Of a DNA stretch of 64,000 nt, positions 54,997 through 64,000 are shown piece after piece; positions within the stretch are counted from its first letter, which is position 1; each line of letters starts with the position of its first letter. The translations under genes were made by a program, and so were the position numbers. Origin of the DNA: an uncultured Prochlorococcus sp. (GTDB lineage Bacteria > Cyanobacteriota > Cyanobacteriia > PCC-6307 > Cyanobiaceae); contig CABYTO010000005.1 of assembly GCA_902521995.1 (NCBI GenBank), positions 23,961 to 87,960 of the forward strand, given 5' to 3'. The notes beneath the pieces are model-generated. The model saw only the letters and a program-made list of their open reading frames with translations. It was not told the origin of the DNA and did not search any database.

Positions 54997-55089
54997 AAAT
55001 AATACCCGATATCCATTAATAAATAAAATTTATTTGATTTTTTTATTAATTATTTTCATAAGATTATTTATATAAGAATTTGAATTATT

Positions 55090-55257
55090 TTAGTAATCAT
55101 TATCTGCTACACACATTCCTAAACATCTAACGCCATTTGATGCAGTCCTTTTGCAATGATTACATAAAATGGGATCTTTCTCTGAAGTAAGGTTAATTTT
55201 TGAATTATTTTTGGCTTTAATACTTGTTAACTCTTGTGTTGAATTAAATAGAGTCAT
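55090..55257 (-). CDS. Small Cys-rich hypothetical protein (55 aa)
   Basis: MTLFNSTQELTSIKAKNNSKINLTSEKDPILCNHCKRTASNGVRCLGMCVADNDY; ATG at 55257 overlaps the end of the upstream CDS (stop at 55244). Confidence 0.6.
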   Translation of the reverse strand: MTLFNSTQELTSIKAKNNSKINLTSEKDPILCNHCKRTASNGVRCLGMCVADNDY

Positions 55258-55888
55258 TCTTGGAGTCATCACTTGAATCGATACTAACAACAAGTGAAGC
55301 ATTAGTGTTGGAAGAGGGTATATCCATAATTTTTACAGTTTCTTTAGGCTCATCAATAACTTTATTTTCTTCAGTATTTTCATCAACTGCACAAGCTTCA
55401 AGAGCCTCTCGAAGTAGTGAATCAAAAGTTGCTCCAGGCAATCTATGTCTTGCAACCTCAAGAAAAGTTCTCGGTAACGATTCAGATGCAGCATCTCTTA
55501 AAGCAGGATTATTCTTTCTATGTTCTTGTTCTTCTTCTATTGATTTAATAAACCTCAGTGTGACATCTCTTTTGGTAGAAGCTTTTATCAAGGTATCGTT
55601 TTCCGGATTACTAACATTAGGTTCATTTTCGAGATCACTAAGTCTTTTTTCCAAACTACTTAAAACTTCATTAGCTTCTTTACTAATATGCGCTAATTGA
55701 CCATCAGACAAATTCGGTAAATCAGCGACAAAAACTTTCCCATGATCCCTTAGTGTCAAGAAAGTTGGTCTTGGGCCTTGAGCCTGTCTGCCATTTGATT
55801 CAGAATTATTACCTATTGGTCTTTTTGGAGGTGTAGGGCCAGCTGAACTACGTCTACGTGTAATTCTTTGATTATTTGCAAAGGGCAT
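55244..55888 (-). CDS. Conserved picocyanobacterial hypothetical protein
   Basis: 214-aa ORF: MPFANNQRITRRRSSAGPTPPKRPIG...TFLTLRDHGKVFVADLPNLSDGQLAHISKEANEVLSSLEKRL. Confidence 0.7.
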   Translation of the reverse strand: MPFANNQRITRRRSSAGPTPPKRPIGNNSESNGRQAQGPRPTFLTLRDHGKVFVADLPNLSDGQLAHISKEANEVLSSLEKRLSDLENEPNVSNPENDTLIKASTKRDVTLRFIKSIEEEQEHRKNNPALRDAASESLPRTFLEVARHRLPGATFDSLLREALEACAVDENTEENKVIDEPKETVKIMDIPSSNTNASLVVSIDSSDDSKNDSI

Positions 55889-56019
55889 TGAATAAAGGTT
55901 AAATCTTAATACTTAAACTTCCGATATAATTCGGTGGTAATTTTATTATATTACACCTAACTTTTTCATTTGGGTATAAAAAATAATTTTTTAAACTCGT
56001 TTAAAAAAGATAAAGTAAT

Positions 56020-57063
56020 TTAAGTTAAAATTTCTGGCAAAAATTTACTAATTGTTGAATTATTTTTTCGCACTATCTTTCCAATTTCCCAACTATCAAT
56101 ATCATAATCTTTACAGATACTTAATATCGCGTCCTTAAATTTTTTATCAATAATTAAACAAAATCCAACTCCAAGATTGAAAGTATTCCAAAAATCTTTT
56201 TCAGGTATAGATCCTTTGTCTTTAAGGAATTTAAATAAAATAGGTATTTCCCAAGAACTGGTATTTATATAAGGAATAAAATCAGAAGGAATACATCTTG
56301 GTAAATTTTCTGGAATTCCTCCTCCAGTTATATGAGACATTGCTTTAATTTCTATATTTTCAGATAACATTTGGTTAATCACATTATTGTAAATTTTTGT
56401 AGGTTTCAATAACTCATCATAAAAACTTAAGTTAAAAACTTTTTCAAATTCCTTTTCTATTTGATTATTGTTTTGAATAATTTTTCTTACTAAACTAAAG
56501 CCATTACTATGAACTCCATTACTTTTTAAAGCAATTATTAAGTCATTTTCAGAGACTTTTTTACCATTAATAAGCTTATCTTCATCGACTATTCCAACAC
56601 AAAATCCTGCAAGATCATACTTATTTTTTGAATAAAATCCTGGCATTTCAGCAGTTTCTCCGCCGAGTAATGAACAGTTATTTTCTCCGCAGCCATGTGA
56701 AATTCCTTGAACAACTCTCAATAATTGTTTCTTATCAAGCTTACCAGTAGCAATATAATCCAGAAAAAATAACGGTCTTGCACCACTAGTAATGATATCG
56801 TTCATGCACATAGCAACTAAATCAATACCAACCTCAAAGTGAAAGTGTTTACTTTGGGCTAATTCTAATTTTGTTCCAACACCATCAGTTCCTGAAACAA
56901 GAACTGGTTTTTTAAAACTATCGATAGGAATTCTAAACAAGCCTCCGAACCCGCCAATACCCTCAATCACATTAGATGTATGAGTTCCTTCAACTGCCTG
57001 TTTAATTTCGGAAACAAATTCTCGTCCAGCTTCTATATCAACACCTGATGTTTTGTAATCCAT
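56020..57063 (-). CDS. purM: Phosphoribosylformylglycinamidine cyclo-ligase
   Basis: DYKTSGVDIEAGREFV; VSGTDGVGTKLELAQ; LLGGETAEMPGFY; HITGGGIPENLPR. Confidence 0.98.
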   Translation of the reverse strand: MDYKTSGVDIEAGREFVSEIKQAVEGTHTSNVIEGIGGFGGLFRIPIDSFKKPVLVSGTDGVGTKLELAQSKHFHFEVGIDLVAMCMNDIITSGARPLFFLDYIATGKLDKKQLLRVVQGISHGCGENNCSLLGGETAEMPGFYSKNKYDLAGFCVGIVDEDKLINGKKVSENDLIIALKSNGVHSNGFSLVRKIIQNNNQIEKEFEKVFNLSFYDELLKPTKIYNNVINQMLSENIEIKAMSHITGGGIPENLPRCIPSDFIPYINTSSWEIPILFKFLKDKGSIPEKDFWNTFNLGVGFCLIIDKKFKDAILSICKDYDIDSWEIGKIVRKNNSTISKFLPEILT

Positions 57064-57161
57064 GAAATAAAAATGATAGACTTTCCCTATATAGATATTC
57101 CTCCTAAGATTGCTTTTGTCCAGTAATTATTTATCAAATAGATTTATTTTTTAAAAAGAAA

Positions 57162-58694
57162 GTGAAGAAAGTAATAATAAGGAAAACTGAAGAAATAGAA
57201 AATTGGAGGAGAAATATAAATAGTAAAATTAACTTTATTCCAACAATGGGTAATCTTCATAATGGACATATAAAATTAATATCAACAGCAAAAAATGACA
57301 ATTCTAATTTTAATTTAGTAAGCATTTTTATTAATCCACTTCAATTCGATAACAAGTTAGACTTAGAAAATTACCCTAAAACAATTGATAATGATATAAA
57401 AATCTCCTTTTCAAATGGCGCGGATGCAATATTCATCCCTAGTAGTGAAGATATATATCCACCAAATAATAAAAATATTAAATTCCTAAAAGCGCCAATA
57501 GAATTATCTTCTGCATTATGTGGAATAAATCGAATTGGACATTTTGATGGCGTATGTACAGTAGTTTATAGATTACTTAATCTCATCAAGCCTAAAAATC
57601 TTTACTTAGGAGAAAAAGATTGGCAACAACTTTTAATTTTAAAAAATCTTGTCCTAAAAGAGAAATTAAATGTTGCTATTAAATCTATTCCTACACAAAG
57701 AGATTTTGATGGAATTCCTTTAAGTTCACGTAATGTACATTTATCAAAAAACGAAAGGAAATTGGTAAGGGTTTTTTCAAGTGAGTTATTAGAAGCAAAA
57801 AAAAATTTTCAACAAGAAAAAAATATCAATTTAAACGAAATAATTAAAAAGTTATCAGAAAAAAAAATTTCAATCGAATATTTAGAACACTTACACCCTC
57901 ATACACTTCAAAAAGCAAGAATTGAAGATAATATTTCGTTACTGGCTGGTGCGATAAGATGTGGAGAGACAAGATTAATTGATCACGTTTTTCTTATGAA
58001 AAGAAGGCCGATTATTGCAATTGATGGTCCTGCAGGGTCAGGTAAAAGTACTGTCACAAAGTTAATAGCGAAGAAACTTAAACTTCTATATTTAGATACT
58101 GGCGCAATGTATAGGGCATTGAGTTGGCTTATACTTAAAGAAAATATTGATTATAAAAAAGAAAAAAAATTACAGAATATTCTTAATAATATCTCTATTG
58201 TTTTCAAGTCAAATACAAATTCACATCAGGATGTTTATGTTAATAACTACTGCGTTACTGAAGAAATTAGGTCGCAAAAGATAAGTTCCATAGTTTCTAA
58301 AATTTCCTCAATAAAAGAAGTAAGAAAATTTTTAGTAGAAGAACAAAGAAAAATTGGAGAATCAGGTGGACTTGTAGCTGAGGGAAGAGATATAGGAACT
58401 ACTGTTTTTCCTCATGCAGAACTTAAAATATTTTTAACTGCTAGCATTGATGAAAGAGCAAAAAGAAGAAAATCTGATAAAAATAGTAAAGACTTACAAG
58501 AAATAGACCTTAATGCATTAAAAGAACTTATAAAGAAAAGAGATTTTGAAGATTCCAATAGGGAAATTTCACCTCTAATAAAAGCGAATGACGCAATAGA
58601 AATTATTACGGATGGATACGCAATTAATGAGGTGGTGGATAAAATTATTGATCTTTATAATGACAAGATTCCTAAAGAGACTGAGATCAAATAA
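57162..58694 (+). CDS. panC/cmk: Bifunctional pantoate-beta-alanine ligase / (d)CMP kinase
   Basis: PTMGNLHNGHIKLI (PanC) fused to RPIIAIDGPAGSGKSTVTKLIAKKLKLLYLDTGAMYRALSW (Cmk); GTG start. Confidence 0.96.
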   Translation: MKKVIIRKTEEIENWRRNINSKINFIPTMGNLHNGHIKLISTAKNDNSNFNLVSIFINPLQFDNKLDLENYPKTIDNDIKISFSNGADAIFIPSSEDIYPPNNKNIKFLKAPIELSSALCGINRIGHFDGVCTVVYRLLNLIKPKNLYLGEKDWQQLLILKNLVLKEKLNVAIKSIPTQRDFDGIPLSSRNVHLSKNERKLVRVFSSELLEAKKNFQQEKNINLNEIIKKLSEKKISIEYLEHLHPHTLQKARIEDNISLLAGAIRCGETRLIDHVFLMKRRPIIAIDGPAGSGKSTVTKLIAKKLKLLYLDTGAMYRALSWLILKENIDYKKEKKLQNILNNISIVFKSNTNSHQDVYVNNYCVTEEIRSQKISSIVSKISSIKEVRKFLVEEQRKIGESGGLVAEGRDIGTTVFPHAELKIFLTASIDERAKRRKSDKNSKDLQEIDLNALKELIKKRDFEDSNREISPLIKANDAIEIITDGYAINEVVDKIIDLYNDKIPKETEIK

Positions 58695-58696
58695 AT

Positions 58697-59170
58697 TCAA
58701 GAAATACTTTCCAAAAAACCGTTTACAGAGTCTTCTAAAATATCAAGGACATAATCGAAGCCCTCATCACCTCCAAAATATGGGTCCGGAACTTCTTGCT
58801 CATTAAAAACCGATCTAAAATCTTGTATTTTTTTAATTGATGCAAAACCAGCTGAAGCTGTTCTATTTTTAAGATCGTGAATATTTCTAAAATTTGAATC
58901 GTCCATTGCAAGAATGTAGTTAAATTCGTCAAAATCTTTGTTGGTTATTTGACGAGCCCTGCTTAAGATATTTATATCTCTTCTTTCTGCCGCAATTCTC
59001 ATTCTAGAGTCAGCTTTTTTTCCAATATGCCAACTCCCAGTTCCAGCAGAATCTACAATAAAGCCATTGGTTAATCCCTTCTTTTCAATTAGACTTATAA
59101 AGATAGCTTCTGCTGCAGGAGACCTACAAATATTTCCCAAACATACAAAAAGAACAGAAATTTTTTTCAT
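58697..59170 (-). CDS. Low-molecular-weight protein tyrosine phosphatase
   Basis: VLFVCLGNICRSPAAEAIF; VPDPYFGGDEGFDYVLDILEDS. Confidence 0.93.
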   Translation of the reverse strand: MKKISVLFVCLGNICRSPAAEAIFISLIEKKGLTNGFIVDSAGTGSWHIGKKADSRMRIAAERRDINILSRARQITNKDFDEFNYILAMDDSNFRNIHDLKNRTASAGFASIKKIQDFRSVFNEQEVPDPYFGGDEGFDYVLDILEDSVNGFLESIS

Positions 59171-59202
59171 ATGATTTCGAATTCCAATAAATTATAAGAC
59201 TT

Positions 59203-59958
59203 TTAAGTAGTAAATAAAACTTCTTCAATTAAAGACTCAGTAAATTCTTTACCAAACAAACTCCACAACATTGGCCTTGCTGGATCGTTATCCCTTCTAT
59301 ATTTTAAATAATGATTTTGACCATTAATTAATTCTTTTTGCAGTTCCATATTGGCTTCTTTGCTTTCAAAAAGAATTTCCAAATACAAATCAAGATATTC
59401 CTTAAAAGAGGTATAAAGTTGATTAGCAATTAAAAAATCACTTCTTTCTTCTTTTGGTAATTTTGACCAGATTACGCCTGGAGAAAAAAATCTAGCAACA
59501 TCTGCAGACATTTCTTCAGCTAATGGAAGTGATGAATGACAATTATTTTTGAGTTTTATAAGTTTTTTTAATAACTCATTATTGTATTGATTTTGTATTT
59601 TTAATGAAGGCTGAAAATCTAACACTAATAAATGACTATTAGGGAGAGAAACAAAATCTACTCCAAAAAATGGGACGTTATAAATAGTATTAGGAATAAT
59701 TAAAAAATTTAAAACAGAATAATCTGGGCTATTTATACAAACTGCTCTTGCTAAGTGAATTCTTTTTTTATGAGTTACACCCCAAGTAGAGAGACTCACC
59801 TTTTTTGTTGATTTTTTTGAACCATAAGTTGAATCTTTATAAGAATATTCCGAAGAAATTGTTTTTTCTAAACAGTTATATTTGATTAAATTATTAGTTA
59901 AATATTTTAGAAAATTATGCCATCTCCAATCTGGCCTGTAAAAAATAGTATCTTGCAT
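59203..59958 (-). CDS. pebB: Phycoerythrobilin:ferredoxin oxidoreductase
   Basis: Ferredoxin-dependent bilin reductase family, 251 aa; [23 protein letters not shown]; adjacent to pebA and ho1. Confidence 0.87.
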   Translation of the reverse strand: MQDTIFYRPDWRWHNFLKYLTNNLIKYNCLEKTISSEYSYKDSTYGSKKSTKKVSLSTWGVTHKKRIHLARAVCINSPDYSVLNFLIIPNTIYNVPFFGVDFVSLPNSHLLVLDFQPSLKIQNQYNNELLKKLIKLKNNCHSSLPLAEEMSADVARFFSPGVIWSKLPKEERSDFLIANQLYTSFKEYLDLYLEILFESKEANMELQKELINGQNHYLKYRRDNDPARPMLWSLFGKEFTESLIEEVLFTT

Positions 59959-59964
59959 TGACAG

Positions 59965-60675
59965 TCAATTAATAATCTCATTATTTAATGTAAAAAGAAA
60001 TTTATTGATAAATTTTTTTGTCCATTTTTCTCCAAAAAAAGATTTAAACAATTTATCTGCAGGGTCTTTTTCAAAACTGTATTTATCATATTTAATTTGA
60101 TTAATCTTTATTTCTTCTTCATTTAAAAATTGATTAACAGGATTCGATTTATAAATGTTCAAATAATTTTTTACAAATGAATGGAATATATTATTTAAAT
60201 CTCTATCAAGATTTAATTTATTACCTCTACATATAATCACCCATGGGGAAAAATACTTTTTTGAATCATATATATTCTTCATTTTATTATTATCAAATGC
60301 AGAATATTTTTTCTTAATACTACCTAAACTTGAACAATATTTTTCAAGATATTTGCTTTCCTGAATTAAAGGTTGATAGTCAAGTATTGCTAATAACTTT
60401 TGAGAAGTTCCAAACCATAAAATATCAGCTCCTAATATAGGCACCTCACTATCAAAATTAGGATATGCGACCGTATTTAACACTTGCAGTTTTTTGCCAC
60501 CATCTAACCTTGTTATTCGCCACTTTCTATATTCGGGAGATGAAAAAAGCCAATTTTTAATAATATATTTTGAGTCTTCATTATGATGTTCTTTGAATTC
60601 ACTAGATATTTGTACTTCATGTCCATTTAATTCATCAATATTAATTTTAAGGAATTCAACTAATGAATCAAACAT
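59965..60675 (-). CDS. pebA: 15,16-dihydrobiliverdin:ferredoxin oxidoreductase
   Basis: Bilin reductase family, 236 aa; [33 protein letters not shown]. Confidence 0.88.
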   Translation of the reverse strand: MFDSLVEFLKINIDELNGHEVQISSEFKEHHNEDSKYIIKNWLFSSPEYRKWRITRLDGGKKLQVLNTVAYPNFDSEVPILGADILWFGTSQKLLAILDYQPLIQESKYLEKYCSSLGSIKKKYSAFDNNKMKNIYDSKKYFSPWVIICRGNKLNLDRDLNNIFHSFVKNYLNIYKSNPVNQFLNEEEIKINQIKYDKYSFEKDPADKLFKSFFGEKWTKKFINKFLFTLNNEIIN

Positions 60676-60680
60676 AAATA

Positions 60681-61391
60681 TTAGGTCTCGGTACTTCCTT
60701 TCCTAACTTTTTTTGTAATGTAATTGAATACAATCTTGCCTAAAACAGCAATCAAATTACCTTCAAGCTCCTTAAACATTTTCATATTGTAAGTAAAAGC
60801 TTGATTAGCTTCATCAATAATTTGATCAGCAGTCTTTTGATTTATTGGAAGTTGATTCAAAGTAAGAGAATATTCTTCCTTAAATTTCTTTTCATCAGAA
60901 ATTAATTCAAACTCATAAAAATTTAAACCATCATTTCCCTGCAAATTTAATGCTTTTTTAGCGATCCTTTTCAAGATTTGCCCCCCAGATAAATCTCCTA
61001 TATAGCGAGTGTAGTGGTGACCAACTAAGAGCTCTGGTGAATTTTTTGCGACATCTCGGATTCTTTCAACATATTCTTTTGCTGAGTGAGAAATATTAAT
61101 TTCATTCTTCCAGTTTTCACCAAAATAAAATTTAAGATCATTTACAAGAGTTTCTTTCCTGAATAATGATTTAAAACCTATAGGTTTTATTACGGGATGT
61201 TCCTCATTGACCAGTCTTTCAATTTCTTCTTCCATGGCTTCATAAACAAAATATAAATCACTAATTAATTTTCTATAAGATTTTTTTTCAACAACTCCTT
61301 TTAAAAAACAAGCTACAAAGCCAGTATTTTCTGCCATAGTATGGGATTTTTTTGTCCCTTCTCTTAATTGTCCTGCAAGAGCAACTGCCAT
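60681..61391 (-). CDS. ho1: Heme oxygenase
   Basis: [47 protein letters not shown]-like [24 protein letters not shown]. Confidence 0.96.
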   Translation of the reverse strand: MAVALAGQLREGTKKSHTMAENTGFVACFLKGVVEKKSYRKLISDLYFVYEAMEEEIERLVNEEHPVIKPIGFKSLFRKETLVNDLKFYFGENWKNEINISHSAKEYVERIRDVAKNSPELLVGHHYTRYIGDLSGGQILKRIAKKALNLQGNDGLNFYEFELISDEKKFKEEYSLTLNQLPINQKTADQIIDEANQAFTYNMKMFKELEGNLIAVLGKIVFNYITKKVRKGSTET

Positions 61392-61448
61392 ATATTTTGA
61401 ATAATTTTTGTAAGTGTATTTAATCTACTAGGAAAATACATAAAACAG

Positions 61449-61880
61449 CTAATTTTTGTTACCAGCGGATGTTGTAGAGAATAGCTTATAAAGTTCTTTA
61501 CAAACCAAAAAAAGGTTATCTTTTTGTTCCTTTTGCGGAAGATGAGTACCAGTCATTTCCCAATCACCGATGGTAGCCACCCTCCATCTCTCGGAGGGAA
61601 CAATCATACCTCGCATTATTATTCCCAACAATTTCGGAACTCTTCCATTATTATCATTTTCAATTCTTAATTGTAAGAGTATTGCTCTACATTCAATAAG
61701 AGGACTCCAACCAGGGAAATGAAACGCAAAATCAATAGTATCTTGCATGGATTCATTATTTGAATTGTCCCAGGGACTAAAGTTTACACTTGCATCTGGA
61801 AAATATTTCCGAAACAAAGCTGCAGTGGAAGCAATTTTATTAGCTATTTCAACATTACTTACATTTGAACTCGCATTCAT
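61449..61880 (-). CDS. Conserved hypothetical protein upstream of ho1
   Basis: 143-aa ORF: SPWDNSNNESMQDTIDFAFHFPGWSPLIECRAILLQLRIENDNNGRVPKLLGIIMRGMIVPSERWRVATIGDWEMTGTHLPQ. Confidence 0.7.
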   Translation of the reverse strand: MNASSNVSNVEIANKIASTAALFRKYFPDASVNFSPWDNSNNESMQDTIDFAFHFPGWSPLIECRAILLQLRIENDNNGRVPKLLGIIMRGMIVPSERWRVATIGDWEMTGTHLPQKEQKDNLFLVCKELYKLFSTTSAGNKN

Positions 61881-62090
61881 AAGTAGCTGAGTATTTTTTT
61901 GAAAGTTACATAATTCGCTTTAACTTGCTTATTAATTACTTTTTCTTTTAATAAAGATGTTGAAATGCTGATCAATAAACTATTCTCTATTCACATTTGA
62001 ATAATAAATTTCTAGGTTTTAAAGAAAATAACTCATCGCAAATTACAATACTAGGAACTTCAATGAGCTATCTTTCATTAATTCAATGCT

Positions 62091-63515
62091 ATGCCAAAAT
62101 TTGAAAAATTAACTTTACCTAATGAAGGCGAGATAATAACTTTTAATCAAGGCAAACCTAATGTTCCTAATAATCCAATTGTCCCGTTTATTAGGGGTGA
62201 TGGTACTGGAGTAGATATTTGGCCTGCAACTCAAATCGTTCTTGATTCGGCTATTAAAAAAAGCTATGGAAATGAAAGAAAAATTAATTGGTTCAAAGTA
62301 TATGCAGGCGATGAAGCTTGTGAACTTTATGGAACATATAACTACCTCCCTCAAGATACTATTGAAGCAATCAAACACTTTGGTGTGGCCATCAAAGGTC
62401 CTTTAACGACTCCCATCGGTGGAGGTATTAGATCTCTTAATGTTGCACTTAGGCAAATATTTGATTTATATAGCTGTGTTAGACCATGCAAATATTATTC
62501 AGGCACTCCAAGCCCTCACAAAAATCCCCAAAATTTAGACGTTATTGTTTATAGAGAAAATACTGAGGATATCTACATGGGAATTGAATGGGAAGCCGAG
62601 GATAATAATTGTCTTGAATTAATTAATCACTTAAATAAAGTTGTCATACCAAAAAGTAAAAATTTAAAAAATAGATCTATACCAGTCGGATCAGGTATTG
62701 GAATAAAACCGGTCAGTAAATCTGGTAGCCAAAGGCATATTAAAAAAGCTATTGAACATGCCAAAAGATTATCAGGAGATAAAAGGCATGTAACTCTCGT
62801 ACATAAAGGGAATATTATGAAATATACAGAAGGTGCATTTAGAGATTGGGGATATGAATTAGCAGTAGATGAATTTAGAGAAGATTGCATTACAGAAAGA
62901 GAAAGCTGGATTTTAGATAATATTCAGAAAAATCCAGAAATTACAATTGAAAATAATGCTCGAAAAATTGAACCGGGTTTTGACAAGCTTACAAATAACA
63001 AAAAAGCATTCATTTGCGAAGAAATTAAAGAAGTTATTACATCAATATCAAATTCTCACGGAGATGGAAAATGGAAAGAACTTATTCTTGTTGATGATCG
63101 GATAGCTGATAGTATATTTCAACAAATTCAAACTAGACCTCAAGAATATTCAATTCTTGCAACCTTAAATCTCAATGGAGACTATGTTTCTGATGCAGCT
63201 GCAGCAATTGTTGGTGGCCTAGGTATGGCTCCTGGTGCAAATATTGGAGATAATGCAGCAATTTTCGAAGCTACGCACGGTACTGCGCCCAAACATGCAG
63301 GCTTAAATAAGATTAATCCAGGCTCAGTAATTCTTAGTGGTGTAATGATGCTTGAATATTTTGGTTGGGATGAGGCAGCTAACTTAATTACTAAGGGTTT
63401 AAGTAAGGCAATAGAGCAAAAAAAGGTCACCTACGATCTAGCACGCTTAATGGAACCAAAAGTAGAACCCTTATCCTGCAGCAGTTTTGCTGAAGAAATT
63501 ATTTCAAATTTCTAA
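62091..63515 (+). CDS. icd: NADP-dependent isocitrate dehydrogenase
   Basis: VPFIRGDGTGVDIWPATQ; KGPLTTPIGGGIRSLNVALRQIFDLYSCVRP; FEATHGTAPKHAGLNKINPGSVILSG. Confidence 0.97.
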   Translation: MPKFEKLTLPNEGEIITFNQGKPNVPNNPIVPFIRGDGTGVDIWPATQIVLDSAIKKSYGNERKINWFKVYAGDEACELYGTYNYLPQDTIEAIKHFGVAIKGPLTTPIGGGIRSLNVALRQIFDLYSCVRPCKYYSGTPSPHKNPQNLDVIVYRENTEDIYMGIEWEAEDNNCLELINHLNKVVIPKSKNLKNRSIPVGSGIGIKPVSKSGSQRHIKKAIEHAKRLSGDKRHVTLVHKGNIMKYTEGAFRDWGYELAVDEFREDCITERESWILDNIQKNPEITIENNARKIEPGFDKLTNNKKAFICEEIKEVITSISNSHGDGKWKELILVDDRIADSIFQQIQTRPQEYSILATLNLNGDYVSDAAAAIVGGLGMAPGANIGDNAAIFEATHGTAPKHAGLNKINPGSVILSGVMMLEYFGWDEAANLITKGLSKAIEQKKVTYDLARLMEPKVEPLSCSSFAEEIISNF

Positions 63516-63517
63516 TT

Positions 63518-64000
63518 TTAAAAATTATTTTTATTTTCAAAAACTTTCCAAATATTAACCAGTGATTCTTTAGTACCAATATTTCCAGGATGAGTAACAA
63601 TAGGAAGTTTTTGGCCATTTTTTAGGTTGTAAGTCACTACTGAAATGCCAGTTAAAATCTGTCCTTCAAGATACACATAATCTGCATTAAGTCCTTTACT
63701 GAGAATCAAATTTGTTGTTATACCACCTTTTGAAATCAAATATCCTATTTCATACTTCAAATCTGCGACTAATTCAGCAATAAAACAAGCAAGTAAATTA
63801 TAAAAATTAAATAGTTCAGAAGAATCTAAATACATAAATTTTCTTGAAGTAAACAAAACAGGAGTTTTTCCTTTCTCAAAAGAAAATCTAATTTCTTTTA
63901 AAAATTTATTTTTAAACAAATTTCTTCGCTTCTGATTATTATCTGATGAAGTGATTTTAAAGAATTCAAAAACATCCACTTCAACTGGATTGCAATTACT
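63518..64000 (-). CDS. C-terminal part of a DUF1537/four-carbon acid sugar kinase-like protein, truncated by window edge
   Basis: YEIGYLISKGGITTNLILSKGLNADYVYLEGQILTGISVVTYNLKNGQKLPIVTHPGNIGTKESL. Frame stays open to 64000 (SNCNPVEV upstream of the GTG at 63979), so the track start is probably internal. Confidence 0.65.
   Translation of the reverse strand, partial: SNCNPVEVDVFEFFKITSSDNNQKRRNLFKNKFLKEIRFSFEKGKTPVLFTSRKFMYLDSSELFNFYNLLACFIAELVADLKYEIGYLISKGGITTNLILSKGLNADYVYLEGQILTGISVVTYNLKNGQKLPIVTHPGNIGTKESLVNIWKVFENKNNF

Noticed and set aside
55260-55700. 146-aa Ser/Leu-rich + strand ORF
   Set aside because: Exact antisense of the 214-aa hypothetical; typical shadow composition.
61881-62090. 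Possible NtcA site (GTA-N8-TAC) upstream of icd
   Set aside because: icd is a known NtcA target in cyanobacteria, but I found no good GTAN8TAC match in the intergenic sequence by eye.
63518-63979. 153-aa stand-alone protein as listed in the ORF track
   Set aside because: The frame is open to the window edge and the GTG at 63979 is likely internal; treated as a truncated larger protein.
1-64000. Search for CRISPR arrays, transposases, integrases, att sites at tRNAs, R-M or toxin-antitoxin modules
   Set aside because: No repeat-spacer pattern, no mobile-element proteins and no duplicated tRNA 3-prime ends seen; gene content is core metabolism and translation.

Overview
This window is a contiguous stretch of streamlined, AT-rich picocyanobacterial chromosome. 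Gene content and protein sequences fit a high-light-type Prochlorococcus; that assignment is from recognition, not a database search. From left to right it contains: psaB (runs off the left edge) and psaA; a CbiG-CobJ fusion; alr and a cyanobacterial HNH protein; prfA followed by the large ribosomal-protein superoperon (rpmE back to rplC, including rpoA, secY and adk); ndhN and ldpA; recA; tyrA; a CrtD-like desaturase; moeB; a tandem-duplicated CobO-like ATPase; larE; speD; recF; ppc; a cyanobacterial gshA; trpE; psaD; a divergent histidine kinase; rodA; mrp; hemF; purM; a panC-cmk fusion; pebB-pebA-ho1; icd; and the C-terminal part of a DUF1537-like protein (runs off the right edge). There are four tRNA genes (Ser-GCT, Gln-TTG, Arg-CCG, Cys-GCA). 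I found no rRNA, CRISPR array, transposase, prophage, toxin-antitoxin or defence island. The region is essentially core genome, and I see no convincing novel multigene system. The items most worth a second look are: a cluster of hairpins between the divergent rplC superoperon and ndhN; a DinG-like protein without a Walker A motif; a histidine kinase whose H-box is intact but whose ATP-binding motifs are not; an orphan LarE; a recF whose N-terminus has no conventional start codon and sits next to an A8/T7 homopolymer; inverted repeats upstream of psaA and psaD; and a consistent pattern of abutting or overlapping convergent gene ends.
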